64,000 bases of DNA from Candidatus Merdivicinus faecavium (GCA_018716285.1 DVKD01000052.1:62001-126000); one strand, 5' to 3'; positions 52,901 through 60,443 are shown, counted from the first letter of the stretch. The notes: generated from the sequence alone by a model not told the origin. Program-made: numbers and translations.

Positions 52901-53139
52901 CCGGGATTTTCGGCGTCGTCGTCCAGATTATCGTCGGTCGACTCGCCGTCAGTCCCCTGGTCTGATTCTCCATCATCAGGGTCCTCGCTGCTGTCGTCCT
53001 GATTGCCGCCTTCCACCTCGCCGTCGGTTTGATCCATTACGACGGAAGTGTCCGGCAGATCAGCCGCAGACACCTGCAAAGGCGCAAAGGCCGATAGTGC
53101 CAGCAGGGCGGACAGCATCACAGACAAAATTCTCTTCAT
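46972..53139 (-). CDS. Giant secreted, wall-bound multidomain glycoside hydrolase
   Basis: It has 2055 residues. Signal peptide 1-25; a very acidic linker (about 30-105); five related discoidin (F5/8 type C)-like modules at about 108-240, 252-385, 395-527, 537-683 and 693-809; fibronectin III-like domains at about 817-927, 934-1042 and 1046-1137; a sixth discoidin-like module (about 1143-1271); a clan GH-A-like TIM barrel (about 1285-1750) with Glu1425 in LEFGNEQDN and Glu1558 in FLSEFGWDT as candidate acid/base and nucleophile; a beta domain (about 1755-1865); a Pro/Asp/Glu linker; and cell wall-binding repeats (1916-2055) of 20 residues. It probably sits on the surface and cuts glycans retaining-fashion. 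The GH family is unassigned. AAAGGAGG precedes the ATG by 11 bases. Confidence 0.88.
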   Translation of the reverse strand: MKRILSVMLSALLALSAFAPLQVSAADLPDTSVVMDQTDGEVEGGNQDDSSEDPDDGESDQGTDGESTDDNLDDDAENPGEDPSSEDPDDGEPSEEEDDLDEEEDASSNKIEITSDMLIYDRDQNTGEGIPDRLFDGVIEDNSNIGWCDWDSVNTITVDLGKHYAIERMDVYTMSWNPDGEKPIEIWAGPYENEMVKVLTCPGTATNEMKSFDVSTECMAVRYLTIKMAGTWRELELFGEETEAPEPYPDDPQIVISKNMLTYDAENAPDNSTPDKLFDGSLSVPDGAWSSWGTGRTIVVDLGEEYDITKFVLHNTGWNFNGTDYANLIISAGKTVEDAMEVVTGGLGADEIETFKVMGDCDGVRYLVVEASQGGYFAELEVFGTKASGAPSAELINVTEDMIIQGLVDSPDNATRLFDGDPGWGAAWETNSWNSWTGTSILVDLGEEYDLSRLVFYKVDWQKDNSMSIQVGATTDDLMEICSFLCEGDTNSYSESYNCAEDAKGVRYLKIDTASGGYFGELEIYGVKSSEASATGKINVTSDMVIYEGDGGAYPPENMFDGILPPYDGGDQDWETGCWNAYGAINTFLVDLGQEYDITEMIYYGYYWSDSYPLTVSVGNDPDDLMEAWVHRGGPNGGGDIVEGDAESGLKVTYDTSDSCQGVRYLQVSVDVGYFKELELYGRPSSGSSGNGSIVITPDMVIGTADDSFYDMFDGDRQTKWNVTGESSVLVDLGGLYQMRKINVYRPLYAKGSFIVEGGKTADNMKVLAESADMLYFSNWVQMDAPGLVRYLRITAPTGGWAELQLLGKEADGSYSLNPVTNFSAANAEEAGAVAVDVEWTVPTVSGMDTVVPDGFELRYSTEEITEENFAEAALVEGVAAPAEPGQKMSVTVTGLAEDTKYYFAIKAVDYSDPFLYSAMKTAEVTTGADAEAPAVVEDLTAVAGANLVKLSWTAVGNDGTSGTAASYRLLYSLREITEDDIANGADDVFEAADMIDPSAAGTAERYTLKGLEAETTYYLALVVADEKGQQSVARLTVETRPATGAPDAITDLAAAAGETVDEVKLTFTGVGDDYDIRYSTEPITEENFAGAPAAEFVLTDDGAILSGFAAAGTYYFAVKAINIDGEASAISNIAQLDKSGIIEIDESMLIEEFPLGDPMQLFDEMGAVLDGSAPSTQYNPGSMFSEEVTNIIIDLMGEYALSELRFFDGASTGAMNIYTGEPFSWDLSGTTSLDKTNEWNSVSLDVTTRYIKIDFSTLDIIPNEIALIGAQQSEVEIPEKTEHELKTMDQLIGTNAFIDDFTDNLMAYGNIREYHNFDWTWNATAAAAGFNPSANDGRWDFDAYYKKLHDAGIRVNVAVQGWQKTDESVDWDDPLSYTEYAASMYQYAARYGSTVVDESMLNLLPDNEPLTGLGYVPILEFGNEQDNDWTGRMGHFNTFENAAFQSAAYDGHEGKMGPGYGAKAADPNMLISIGGLARPDLKVFKALNFWSEFNRDDQQMPIDIYNVHFYSNTSTSGVDSSRSTGVSPEDGQTIQILKEIIDYRDRYAPDVEIFLSEFGWDTNPESPNAALANDNYTAREVQAQWILRMYLLLSAIGVDQAQQFMIRDTGPEDSTGGLYGTSGMVTLPDPANGKYLEEKKDSWYYTYTLRNRMEGYRFVQEIDSGNENVMLYEYQNDNGDILYAVWCPTSGGYTFVNDYSIPLQSGAAEATLVEMAYGTTQGISSVLTAENGSVKVNVSETPILVFEGRVEDNAGPEWNDGGLTASEFTDNGDGTVTVRLSWPDAADADGVPYYTFFDAEGNVLIPENGAATVSNTTEALIQACNKAGGAVFTFAKDEDMTIQVYAYDYRGIPSAEALSYQYSAGEEPDPGEDEPYDPYIPSRPSDDEEITGPDTPETEQPGKAVVTQYSSRDGKGQWTQYEDGAWSFLVDGSPAAAWQQIDGVWYYFQDGGIMATGWQLINGTWYYLKDWGAMATGWQLINGTWYYLKDWGGMATGWQLINGTWYYLKDWGGMATGWQQIDGSWYYLQSWGGMLADAMTPDGYYVNSQGVWIA
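47101..47280 (-). repeat. Three nearly identical 60-bp tandem repeats (wall-binding modules)
   Basis: Positions 47101-47160, 47161-47220 and 47221-47280 differ from each other by only a few bases. Each encodes one 20-residue unit (GWQLINGTWYYLKDWG core) of the choline-type wall-binding region. Flanking units (47041-47100 and upstream of 47280) are more diverged. The aromatic pattern is typical of CW_binding repeats. Confidence 0.92.
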
Positions 53140-53340
53140 GTGGCTTCATTCCTCCTTTTAGCCTTTTTTCATCGCTTCACTTTAAGATATGCTACTCCTC
53201 CTTTCTTTCTATCTAAAAAGCCTAAATCCAATGCGCCGCAAATTGCCCGCTCCTTCGCAGTATGCAGCAGGCGGGCTGTGAAAGAACCTGCCAAAAATGA
53301 ATGAAAATTATCCTGTTTTTAACATTATTTCGTTGTAATT

Positions 53341-53369
53341 ATCATATACCAAAGACTTGATTTTGTCAA
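53341..53369 (-). promoter_or_regulatory. Promoter of the giant wall-bound hydrolase
   Basis: On the minus strand, TTGACA (53364-53369) and TATGAT (53341-53346) are 17 bases apart. This gives a leader of about 195 bases. Confidence 0.75.
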
Positions 53370-53676
53370 GCGGGTTTTTAAAAAAATCTGAGCATTTTTT
53401 GCACTTTTTCTGAACAAAATATTTTTAGTACAAAAAAAGTCAAAATATATCGAAATTAACAGTTGATATGCCTTTGTTTTTTCTTTTGTATCCTTTTCAA
53501 TAACTTGATTTGTTACTTGACAAATTGCATAATGTAACTTTACAAATGATTTTTCCGCCTTTTCATGCATTTTATGACACATTCTTTCCCATTTTGCCCG
53601 CCACAGCTGCGAAAAAAAGAGAAATCTGTATCTTTTGCAGAAAATCAGAATCTTTACTGTATCTTAGGCGAAGATA

Positions 53677-53685
53677 TGGTATAAT
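53677..53685 (+). promoter_or_regulatory. Extended -10 promoter of the Kdp-like/Ktr operon
   Basis: TGGTATAAT (53677-53685) is an extended -10 with perfect TATAAT and no good -35 at 17 bases. It lies 26 bases before the kinase ATG. A weak -35 suggests activation by a regulator, possibly the response regulator of this operon. Confidence 0.6.
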
Positions 53686-53711
53686 GGGGGAGATCATTTG
53701 GGAGGGATAGG

Positions 53712-54773
53712 ATGAAGCGACAGACCGGCATAAAAGATTTTCTGCTTACGCTGCTGATCCTGGCTGCGTCCTTTGCGGCTGTCATCTTCATGCAGCGGGT
53801 TTTCAGCATCGAAGCGATCGCTCCGATGGTCTTTGTAATGGCGGTATTCCTGGTGTCGCTGGTGACGCATGGGTATCTCTGCGGGATCGCCGCTTCTCTG
53901 GTCAGCGTTCTCTCCGTCAATTTTGCTTTCACCTTTCCATACTTCGAATTTAATTTTTCCCTGCCGGAGAATATGTTCTCCGGCGTGGTCATGCTCTTTG
54001 TCGCCGTTATGACCAGCGCGCTGACCACCAGCCTCAAAAAGCAGGAGCGGATGCGCACCGAAACGGAGACGGAAAAAATGCGCGCCAACCTCCTCCGCGC
54101 CGTCTCCCACGACCTGAGGACCCCGCTGACCTCCATCTACGGCGCCTGCTCCACCATTATGGAAAACTACGATTCCCTGGGCAAGGAGCAGCAGCTGAAA
54201 CTTTTGGGCGAGGCGCGGGCCGACGCCGAGTGGCTCAACCGGATGGTGGAGAACCTGCTGTCGGTCACCCGCATCAACAGCGGCAAGGTGTCGGTCAAGA
54301 AGACCCCCACCGTCCTCGAGGAGCTCATCGACGCCGTGCTGGTCAAATTCAAAAAGCACTTCCCCGAACAGAGCGTCGAGGTGGACATCCCGGAAACCTT
54401 TATCACCATCCCGATGGATTCCATCCTCATCGAACAGGTCATCATCAACCTGCTCGAAAACGCGGTCTATCACGCCGCAGGCATGACCCGGCTCATCCTC
54501 CGCGTCTTCACCCTCGGCAACCGGGCGATTTTTGAGATTGCCGACAACGGCTGCGGCATCCCCCGAGAAAAGCTCGACACCCTCTTCTCGGGCAGTACTG
54601 GCAAGGACGCTGCGGTGGACGGCGGCAAGCACGGCATGGGGATCGGGCTGTCGGTCTGCGCCACCATCATCCGGGCGCACGGCGGGGACATCCGCGCCGA
54701 AAGCAAGCCCGGCAGCGGGACGACCCTGCGCTTTTCATTGGAAATGGAGGAACCCGGGCATGAGCAACAATAA
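53712..54773 (+). CDS. KdpD-like sensor histidine kinase lacking the N-terminal KdpD/Usp domains
   Basis: It has 353 residues: a four-helix DUF4118 membrane domain (about 10-105), a HisKA domain with His133 in SHDLRTPL, and a HATPase domain (ENAVYH N-box, ADNGCGIP G1 box). Full-length KdpD is about 900 residues with a cytosolic KdpD domain and a universal stress domain; this one has only the C-terminal half. GGGAGGG precedes the ATG. It overlaps the response regulator by 14 bases and lies upstream of ktrB and ktrA, so it probably senses potassium or turgor and controls this uptake system rather than a kdpFABC pump. Confidence 0.9.
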   Translation: MKRQTGIKDFLLTLLILAASFAAVIFMQRVFSIEAIAPMVFVMAVFLVSLVTHGYLCGIAASLVSVLSVNFAFTFPYFEFNFSLPENMFSGVVMLFVAVMTSALTTSLKKQERMRTETETEKMRANLLRAVSHDLRTPLTSIYGACSTIMENYDSLGKEQQLKLLGEARADAEWLNRMVENLLSVTRINSGKVSVKKTPTVLEELIDAVLVKFKKHFPEQSVEVDIPETFITIPMDSILIEQVIINLLENAVYHAAGMTRLILRVFTLGNRAIFEIADNGCGIPREKLDTLFSGSTGKDAAVDGGKHGMGIGLSVCATIIRAHGGDIRAESKPGSGTTLRFSLEMEEPGHEQQ

Positions 54774-55482
54774 ATTCAAGATCCTCATCATCGAGGATGA
54801 GGCAAATATCCGCAGCTTTGTGGAGACGCTGCTGGCCACCAACGGCTACCAGGTCCTGACCGCGCGCACCTGCGCGATGGGCAACGCGCTCTTTCTCTCC
54901 CACAACCCCGATCTCGTCATCCTCGACCTGGGGCTGCCGGACCGGGACGGCCTGGAATTTATCCGCACGGTCCGCAAGCGGTTCGCCGCCCCCATCATCG
55001 TCCTTTCGGCGCGGACCACCGAGCAGGACAAGGTCGCCGCGCTGGACCTGGGCGCAAACGACTATATCTCCAAACCCTTCGGCACCGCGGAGCTGATCGC
55101 GCGGGTCCGCGCGGCGCTGCGCACCAGCCGCCATGCCGCGTCGGCCGGTGCCCTGCCGGGCGGCAGGTTTACAGCGGGCGGCCTCTCCATCGACTACGAC
55201 CGCAGGCAGGTCTTTATAAACGGGCAGGAGGTCAAGCTGACCCAGACGGAATACAACATCGTCGCCCTGCTTTCCGAGCACTCGGGCCGGGTCATGACCT
55301 ACGCCGCCATTGTGCGGGCGATCTGGGGGGAGACCGACTGCGGCAGCACCAAGAAATTACAGGTGAATATGGCGAACATCCGCAAAAAATTCGGCAGCAG
55401 GCCGGGCGACAACCCCTATATCCTCAACGAGCTGGGGGTCGGGTACCGGATGGTGGACGAAGACGCGGAAAAGGAACCGTAA
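54760..55482 (+). CDS. KdpE-like OmpR-family response regulator
   Basis: It has 240 residues: a receiver domain with phospho-acceptor Asp56 (LVILDLGLPD), acidic pocket EDE near 12-14 and Lys in ISKPFG, and a C-terminal winged helix (LTQTEYNIVALLSEHSGRVMT, ending YRMVDED). The ATG at 54760 is inside the kinase gene, so the two are translationally coupled. It probably binds upstream of this operon and of other potassium genes. The closest family by length and sequence is KdpE. Confidence 0.92.
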   Translation: MSNNKFKILIIEDEANIRSFVETLLATNGYQVLTARTCAMGNALFLSHNPDLVILDLGLPDRDGLEFIRTVRKRFAAPIIVLSARTTEQDKVAALDLGANDYISKPFGTAELIARVRAALRTSRHAASAGALPGGRFTAGGLSIDYDRRQVFINGQEVKLTQTEYNIVALLSEHSGRVMTYAAIVRAIWGETDCGSTKKLQVNMANIRKKFGSRPGDNPYILNELGVGYRMVDEDAEKEP

Positions 55483-55527
55483 AACCGCCGGTTTCCGGCA
55501 GCAAATTCCAACTACATGAGGTGAACC

Positions 55528-56826
55528 ATGATCAATCTGATTAAACGGCAGCCCTCCGGGCGGATCATCGCGCTGGGCTTTGCCCTTGTCATCCTGCTGG
55601 GCTCGCTCCTGCTGAGCCTGCCGTGCAGCATCCAGGAGGGTGTGACGGTGCGCTACATCGACGCGCTGTACACCTCCACCAGCGCCGTCTGCGTGACGGG
55701 GCTCATCGCCATCGACGCGGGGGATACCTTCACGCCGCTGGGGCAGTTTTTCCTCGCCTCCCTCATCCAGGTCGGCGGGCTGGGGGTGACCTCGGTCGGC
55801 GCAGGCGTCATCCTGGCGATGGGCAAAAAGGTCAACCTGAAGGGCCGCAGCATTATCCGCGAGGCGTTGAATCTCGACTCCCGCAAGGGGACGGTCCGCT
55901 TCCTCAAAAGCGTCTTTTTGACGACGCTCGCTTTCGAACTCGCCGGCGCTGCGCTGAGCTTTATTGTCTTTGTCCAGGATTACCCGCCGCTGCGCGCGCT
56001 CGGGATCAGCCTCTTCCATTCGGTGGCGGCCTTCAACAACTCGGGCTTTGACATCCTCGGCAACCTGCAGAACCTCATCCCCTACCAGGACAACGTCATG
56101 CTGAATCTCGTGACCTGCGGGCTCATCATCTTCGGCGGCATCGGCTTTCTGGTCATCCGCGACATCATCGACAAGCGGTTTCACTGGTCGAAATTTTCGA
56201 TGCACACCAAAGTCGTCCTTTCGGTCAGCGCGGTGCTGATCGCAGTCGGCGCCCTGCTCCTCAAGCTGACCGAGGATGTCACCTGGCTGGGCGCGTTTTT
56301 CCACAGCGTCTCGGCGAGAACCGCCGGGTTCTCCACCTACCCGCTCGGCACCTTCTCCAATGCCGGCCTGCTCGTGCTGACCGCGCTGATGTTCATCGGC
56401 GCATCGCCCGGTTCCACCGGCGGCGGCGTCAAAACCAGCACCCTCTTTGTGCTGCTCCAGGGCGTCAAATCGGCGGCAACCAACAAATCGGAAAAAGGGT
56501 TCCGCTACGCTGTGCCTGCCGACGCTTTCCGCAAGGCTGCGGTCATCACCCTGATCGCCCTGGGGGTCGTCGTCACCGGCACCTACCTGATGGTGATTAT
56601 GGAGCCGGACATTTCGCTGATGGACGCGCTGTTTGAGGTGACCAGCGCCTTCGGCACCGTCGGACTTTCCACCGGCATCACCACCGGGCTGAGCGACGGG
56701 AGCAAGCTGCTCTCCATCCTCATCATGTACATCGGCCGGCTGGGCCCGCTGACCATCGCCTCGCTCTGGTATTTCTCGAGCGGTGAGCGCGCCAGCTACC
56801 CGGAAGGCAATATCGCAATCGGATAA
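55528..56826 (+). CDS. ktrB: Trk/Ktr-type potassium uptake membrane protein (KtrB-like)
   Basis: It has 432 residues and four pore repeats. Selectivity-filter regions are visible in order: TSAVCVTGL, FNNSGFD, ARTAGFST and FGTVGLSTG, each with the conserved glycine that lines the K+ path. GAGGTG precedes the ATG. It lies 45 bp after the response regulator and 15 bp before the RCK protein, the usual KtrB-KtrA pairing of Firmicutes. Uptake is driven by Na+ or membrane potential. KtrB and KtrA are not always distinguishable from TrkH/TrkA by eye, but the size and pairing favour Ktr. Confidence 0.92.
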   Translation: MINLIKRQPSGRIIALGFALVILLGSLLLSLPCSIQEGVTVRYIDALYTSTSAVCVTGLIAIDAGDTFTPLGQFFLASLIQVGGLGVTSVGAGVILAMGKKVNLKGRSIIREALNLDSRKGTVRFLKSVFLTTLAFELAGAALSFIVFVQDYPPLRALGISLFHSVAAFNNSGFDILGNLQNLIPYQDNVMLNLVTCGLIIFGGIGFLVIRDIIDKRFHWSKFSMHTKVVLSVSAVLIAVGALLLKLTEDVTWLGAFFHSVSARTAGFSTYPLGTFSNAGLLVLTALMFIGASPGSTGGGVKTSTLFVLLQGVKSAATNKSEKGFRYAVPADAFRKAAVITLIALGVVVTGTYLMVIMEPDISLMDALFEVTSAFGTVGLSTGITTGLSDGSKLLSILIMYIGRLGPLTIASLWYFSSGERASYPEGNIAIG

Positions 56827-56841
56827 CACAGGAGGAAGTAT

Positions 56842-57522
56842 ATGTTTAACAAATCCAAAAAGGAAAAGGACACCTACGGCATCGTCGGTCTGGGCCGGTT
56901 CGGCTACGCGCTGGCTATCGAGCTCGCCACATCCGGCGCCGACCTGCTCGTGCTGGACCGGGATGAGGAAAAGGTGCGCGAGCTGCGGGAATATACCGAG
57001 AGCGCCTATGTAGTCAAGAGCCTGGACAAAAAATCCCTTTCCGAGACCGGCATCCAGAACTGCGACGTCGCGGTCGTCTGCATCGGCGAGCAGATGGATA
57101 CCTCCATCCTCACCACATTAAACCTGGTCAGCCTCGGCATCCCCACCGTCATCTCCAAAGCGACGAGCATCGAGCACGGCGAAATCCTCGAAAAGCTGGG
57201 CGCTGAGGTCGTGTACCCCGAGCATGATATGGCGGTCCGGCTCGCCCACCGCCTGGAAGCGTCCAGAACGCTCGACTTTATCCAGCTGAGCGAAAAGCTC
57301 AACATTTCCAAGTTTCTCATCCCCGAGCGGATTGTCGGCAAGACCGTCCTTTCCGTCAACCTCCGCGGGAGGTTCGGCATCAACATCATCGCGCTGGAAA
57401 ATAACGGCGCCCTGATCGAGACCGTCGCCCCGGACTACGTCTTCGAAAAGGGCGACATCATGTTTGTCTCCGGCAGCAAGGAGGGCTTGAACCGCCTGGC
57501 CGAATGGAGCGAAAAAGCCTGA
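56842..57522 (+). CDS. ktrA: Potassium channel regulatory subunit with RCK domains (KtrA-like)
   Basis: It has 226 residues: an RCK_N domain with the nucleotide motif GLGRFG and an acidic residue in VLDRDEEK, and an RCK_C domain (from about 140; ISKFLIPERIVGKTV). It forms an octameric ring that gates KtrB in response to ATP/ADP and, in relatives, c-di-AMP bound by the RCK_C part. AGGAGG precedes the ATG by 7 bases. Together with the kinase pair this gives two levels of potassium control in one transcript. Confidence 0.93.
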   Translation: MFNKSKKEKDTYGIVGLGRFGYALAIELATSGADLLVLDRDEEKVRELREYTESAYVVKSLDKKSLSETGIQNCDVAVVCIGEQMDTSILTTLNLVSLGIPTVISKATSIEHGEILEKLGAEVVYPEHDMAVRLAHRLEASRTLDFIQLSEKLNISKFLIPERIVGKTVLSVNLRGRFGINIIALENNGALIETVAPDYVFEKGDIMFVSGSKEGLNRLAEWSEKA

Positions 57523-57551
57523 GCCGGCCTATTTTCACGGGGAATCAGCAG

Positions 57552-57588
57552 ATCGCGCAAGTATTGGCAAGGCCGATATTTGCGCGAT
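57552..57588 (+). terminator. Terminator-like hairpin after ktrA
   Basis: A 17-bp stem with two G-T wobbles (57552-57568 with 57572-57588) and a 3-base loop is followed by TCTATT, a poor T tail. Confidence 0.65.
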
Positions 57589-57592
57589 TCTA

Positions 57593-57621
57593 TTGCCAAT
57601 AAAATCCATCTGTGCTATAAT
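57593..57621 (+). promoter_or_regulatory. Promoter of the GT2/DUF6020-like operon
   Basis: TTGCCA (57593-57598) and TATAAT (57616-57621) are 17 bases apart, right after the ktr hairpin. The leader before the ATG at 57757 is about 130 bases. Confidence 0.8.
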
Positions 57622-57756
57622 AAGGGATAGCTGTAGCCAGCGCAAAATACTTTGTGAATTTTCCGGATTTTTCCGGCAATATTGATATCGAGAACAGGCA
57701 GGGCTCCCATAAACTGGCTCCGCCATCTGCTCCAAACGGGAGGGAGTTATCACATA

Positions 57757-58752
57757 ATGGATAAAATTGCTGTTTTGATACCTTGTTACAATGAGGCGAA
57801 AACCGTTCAGAAGGTCGCTGAGGATTTCAAGCGGGTGCTGCCGGAGGCGCATATCTACGTCTACGACAACAACTCCACCGACGGAACGGATGAGCGCGCC
57901 AGAAAAGCGGGCGCCACCGTCTGCTATGAGTACCAGCAGGGCAAGGGCAATGTCGTCCGCCGGATGTTCCAGGACATCGAGGCGGAGTGCTACATCCTCA
58001 CCGACGGAGACGATACCTATCCGGCGGAGTTTGCGCCCCAGATGGTCGAAAAGGTGCTGAACCGGCGGACGGACATGGTGGTCGGCGACCGGCTCTCTTC
58101 CACCTATTTTACCGAAAACAAGCGGCCGTTCCACAACTTCGGCAATACCCTCGTGCGCTTCTGCATCAACCATATCTTCAAAAGCGACATCAAGGACATC
58201 ATGACCGGCTACCGGGCCTTCAGCTACCGCTTCGTCAAGACCTTCCCGGTCCTCTCCAAGGGCTTTGAGATTGAAACGGAGATGACCATCCACGCGATTT
58301 CCATGAATATGGCGCTCGACAACGTCGTGATCGAATACCGCGACCGGCCGGAGGGAAGCGAATCCAAATTGAACACCTTCCGGGACGGCTTCAAGGTGCT
58401 GCGGACGATCTTCAACCTTTTCAAAAACTACAAGCCCTTCCAGTTCTTCTCCCTCATCGCGCTCATCCTCCTGGTGGTCGCCGCGGCGTTTTTCCTGCCG
58501 CTGGTCTGGATGCCTTTCCGCCAGACCGGGATGGTGGAGCGGTTCCCGACCCTGATCGTCTGCTGCTTCACCGTGCTGGCCGCCCTCCTTTCCTTCTTCA
58601 ACGGGATGGTGCTCGACTCCATCCGGCAGAAGGAAAAGCGCGAATTCGAGTTCCGGCTCTCCCTGCTGAGCATCCTCCAAAACAGGCTGTTCAGACATGA
58701 GGGCCGCTGCGGGGAGGAGGAAGTGTGTGAAAACAGACAGAATCAGCAATAA
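57757..58752 (+). CDS. GT2 glycosyltransferase with two C-terminal membrane helices (GtrB/DPM1-like)
   Basis: It has 331 residues. The GT-A domain starts IAVLIPCYNEAKTV; DGDDTYPAEF gives the metal and sugar-nucleotide aspartates. Two helices at about 228-255 and 265-290 anchor it. This layout is typical of enzymes that move a sugar from a nucleotide donor to a polyprenyl phosphate on the inner face of the membrane. The ATG at 57757 follows GGGAGGG by about 12 bases; a longer frame from 57682 lacks a site. The next gene, a multispan membrane protein, overlaps it by 26 bases and may use the lipid-linked sugar. Confidence 0.87.
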   Translation: MDKIAVLIPCYNEAKTVQKVAEDFKRVLPEAHIYVYDNNSTDGTDERARKAGATVCYEYQQGKGNVVRRMFQDIEAECYILTDGDDTYPAEFAPQMVEKVLNRRTDMVVGDRLSSTYFTENKRPFHNFGNTLVRFCINHIFKSDIKDIMTGYRAFSYRFVKTFPVLSKGFEIETEMTIHAISMNMALDNVVIEYRDRPEGSESKLNTFRDGFKVLRTIFNLFKNYKPFQFFSLIALILLVVAAAFFLPLVWMPFRQTGMVERFPTLIVCCFTVLAALLSFFNGMVLDSIRQKEKREFEFRLSLLSILQNRLFRHEGRCGEEEVCENRQNQQ

Positions 58753-60427
58753 GCAGGCAGGGCGTTTTTCAAGTCTCTGGTGCCACGCGGCCGCTATCCT
58801 GTTCGCGCTGTTCATGGTTTTCGGCCGCTCCTTTGAAAAACGCGACAGCTGGGAGCTGGTCCTCGAAGACGGTACGACCATGCTGCTCTCCCTCGTGCAG
58901 GGGATCTGCTGGTACCTGGCCTTCCTCCTGGCGGTCAGCTGGCTGTTCCGCTTCCTCGACCGGGCGCTGGCGGCCGACAGCGCCGCGCATGCCCCCGACG
59001 GGCGGAAGGCCGGCGTTTTCCGCCTGCTGGCCGGAAAGTACTTGGCCCAGCTGGAAACCCATCCCGCCCGGACGGCCTTCTGCACCCTGATTCTGGTCAA
59101 TCTCCCCTATATGGTCCTTTCCTACCCCGCGATCTTTATGGGCGATACGCCCAGCCAGATCGGGCAGGCTTTGGCCTCCCGGGAGCTCACCAACCATCAC
59201 CCGATCACCCACACCCTTCTGATCTCCTTCTTTCTGCACATCGGGGATCTGCTGGGCAGCGACAACGCGGGGATTTTCCTGTACACCCTCACCCAGACGC
59301 TGGCCATATGCGCCGTCATGGCCTGTGCGGTCAAGGCGCTGGCCGAAATCGGGGTGAACCGCCTGCTTTTGGCGGGCATCCTCCTCTACTACTGCGTCCA
59401 TCCCAGAATTTCCGCCTTTTTCTTCCTGGTGACCAAGGACGTGCCCTATGCGGCGTTTTTCACCCTGTTCTACGTCACATTATTTAAGCTGCTGCGCGGC
59501 GCGCCCTTCCGGAAACGGGATTATGCGGCCCTTGGGGCCGGCATCGTCGGAATGATCTGCCTGCGCAACGATGGGCAGTACGTCATCTTCCTGACCCTGC
59601 TCCTCGCCCTCCTTTACAAGGCGGCCCGCAAAAAGGCGCTGGCTTTTCTGGGGGTGGCGGCCGCCGCCGTCCTTTCGCTCAACTGGATCGTCTTCCCGCT
59701 GCTCAATGTGGAGCCCGGCTCGATCCGGGAGATGCTCTCGCTCCCCTTCCAGCAGACCGCGCGTTACCTGCGGGACGCGGGCTGGGACGTTACAGAGGAG
59801 GAAAAGGCGGCCATCGACCGGGTGCTCGATTATGACGTGCTGGCCGAAAGCTACGACCCCGACCTCTCCGACAACGTAAAATCGACCTATCACGGCGAGA
59901 CGGAGGACCTGAAGGATTACTTCTCCGCCTGGTTCCAGATGCTGCTGCGGCATCCCGGGATCTACATCCAGGCGACGATGAACAACTATTACCAGTATTT
60001 CTATCCGGGCGAGAGCCTCTTCAACGGTTACACCTACAGCTGGGGCGGGCAGGTGATGGAGACGGTCAACGACGCCGAAAGGACCGACTTCCACCTTCCG
60101 GAACAGCTGCAAAGCCTGCGCGAGGGCTACCAATCGCTGCGGGAGGATACCTTCCGCACCCCGCTGCTCTCCTGGCTGAACTCGCCGGCGCTCTACACCT
60201 GGGCAGCCATCCTGTATCTGCTTTACTGCCTGCGCAGAAAGAGCTTTGTGGGCTTTGTATACGGCGTCCCCATGCTGGTGCAGATGCTGATCTTCATCAC
60301 CGGCCCGACCAACGGGGCCTATTGCCGGTATGAGTATCCCATGCTCATCTACCTCCCGGCGGTCCTGCTGCTGGGGCTGCGGCTGATGGGGATCCCGCAG
60401 CGCAGACAGGCAGACGACGCTATCTGA
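58727..60427 (+). CDS. DUF6020-like multispan membrane protein, possible polyprenyl-sugar glycosyltransferase
   Basis: It has 566 residues and about 12 predicted helices. After the second helix group comes a conserved segment MGDTPSQIGQAL with NHHPITHTLL, and later FFLVTKDVPY. These match the pattern of DUF6020 and GT-C-type proteins, where an early acidic loop is catalytic. A large extracytoplasmic loop (about 340-480, with LFNGYTYSW) precedes the final helices. The GTG at 58727 follows GGGGAGGAGG. It overlaps the GT2 gene by 26 bases, so the two probably form a surface-glycan modification pair. Confidence 0.72.
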   Translation: MKTDRISNKQAGRFSSLWCHAAAILFALFMVFGRSFEKRDSWELVLEDGTTMLLSLVQGICWYLAFLLAVSWLFRFLDRALAADSAAHAPDGRKAGVFRLLAGKYLAQLETHPARTAFCTLILVNLPYMVLSYPAIFMGDTPSQIGQALASRELTNHHPITHTLLISFFLHIGDLLGSDNAGIFLYTLTQTLAICAVMACAVKALAEIGVNRLLLAGILLYYCVHPRISAFFFLVTKDVPYAAFFTLFYVTLFKLLRGAPFRKRDYAALGAGIVGMICLRNDGQYVIFLTLLLALLYKAARKKALAFLGVAAAAVLSLNWIVFPLLNVEPGSIREMLSLPFQQTARYLRDAGWDVTEEEKAAIDRVLDYDVLAESYDPDLSDNVKSTYHGETEDLKDYFSAWFQMLLRHPGIYIQATMNNYYQYFYPGESLFNGYTYSWGGQVMETVNDAERTDFHLPEQLQSLREGYQSLREDTFRTPLLSWLNSPALYTWAAILYLLYCLRRKSFVGFVYGVPMLVQMLIFITGPTNGAYCRYEYPMLIYLPAVLLLGLRLMGIPQRRQADDAI

Positions 60428-60443
60428 AATTCGTATCCGAGAA

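Larger units (their letters stand above)
53140..53711. other. AT-rich divergent intergenic region
   Basis: 572 bp between the giant gene and the two-component system. It is much richer in A/T than the neighbours and holds promoters for both sides (separate entries). The giant gene has a leader of about 195 bases with a small GC hairpin near 53245-53275 and a second AAAGGAGG-like site near 53193-53200 followed by very short frames. A minus-strand frame of 85 codons (53325-53582) covers the promoter and is not considered a gene. Confidence 0.65.

Noticed and set aside
53325-53582. Possible small minus-strand gene in the AT-rich region
   Set aside because: It covers the -35/-10 of the giant gene, has no ribosome-binding site and has a composition set by A/T richness.
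57535-59100. Minus-strand open frame of about 520 codons opposite GT2
   Set aside because: It is the complement of the GT2 and DUF6020-like genes and runs across their promoter.
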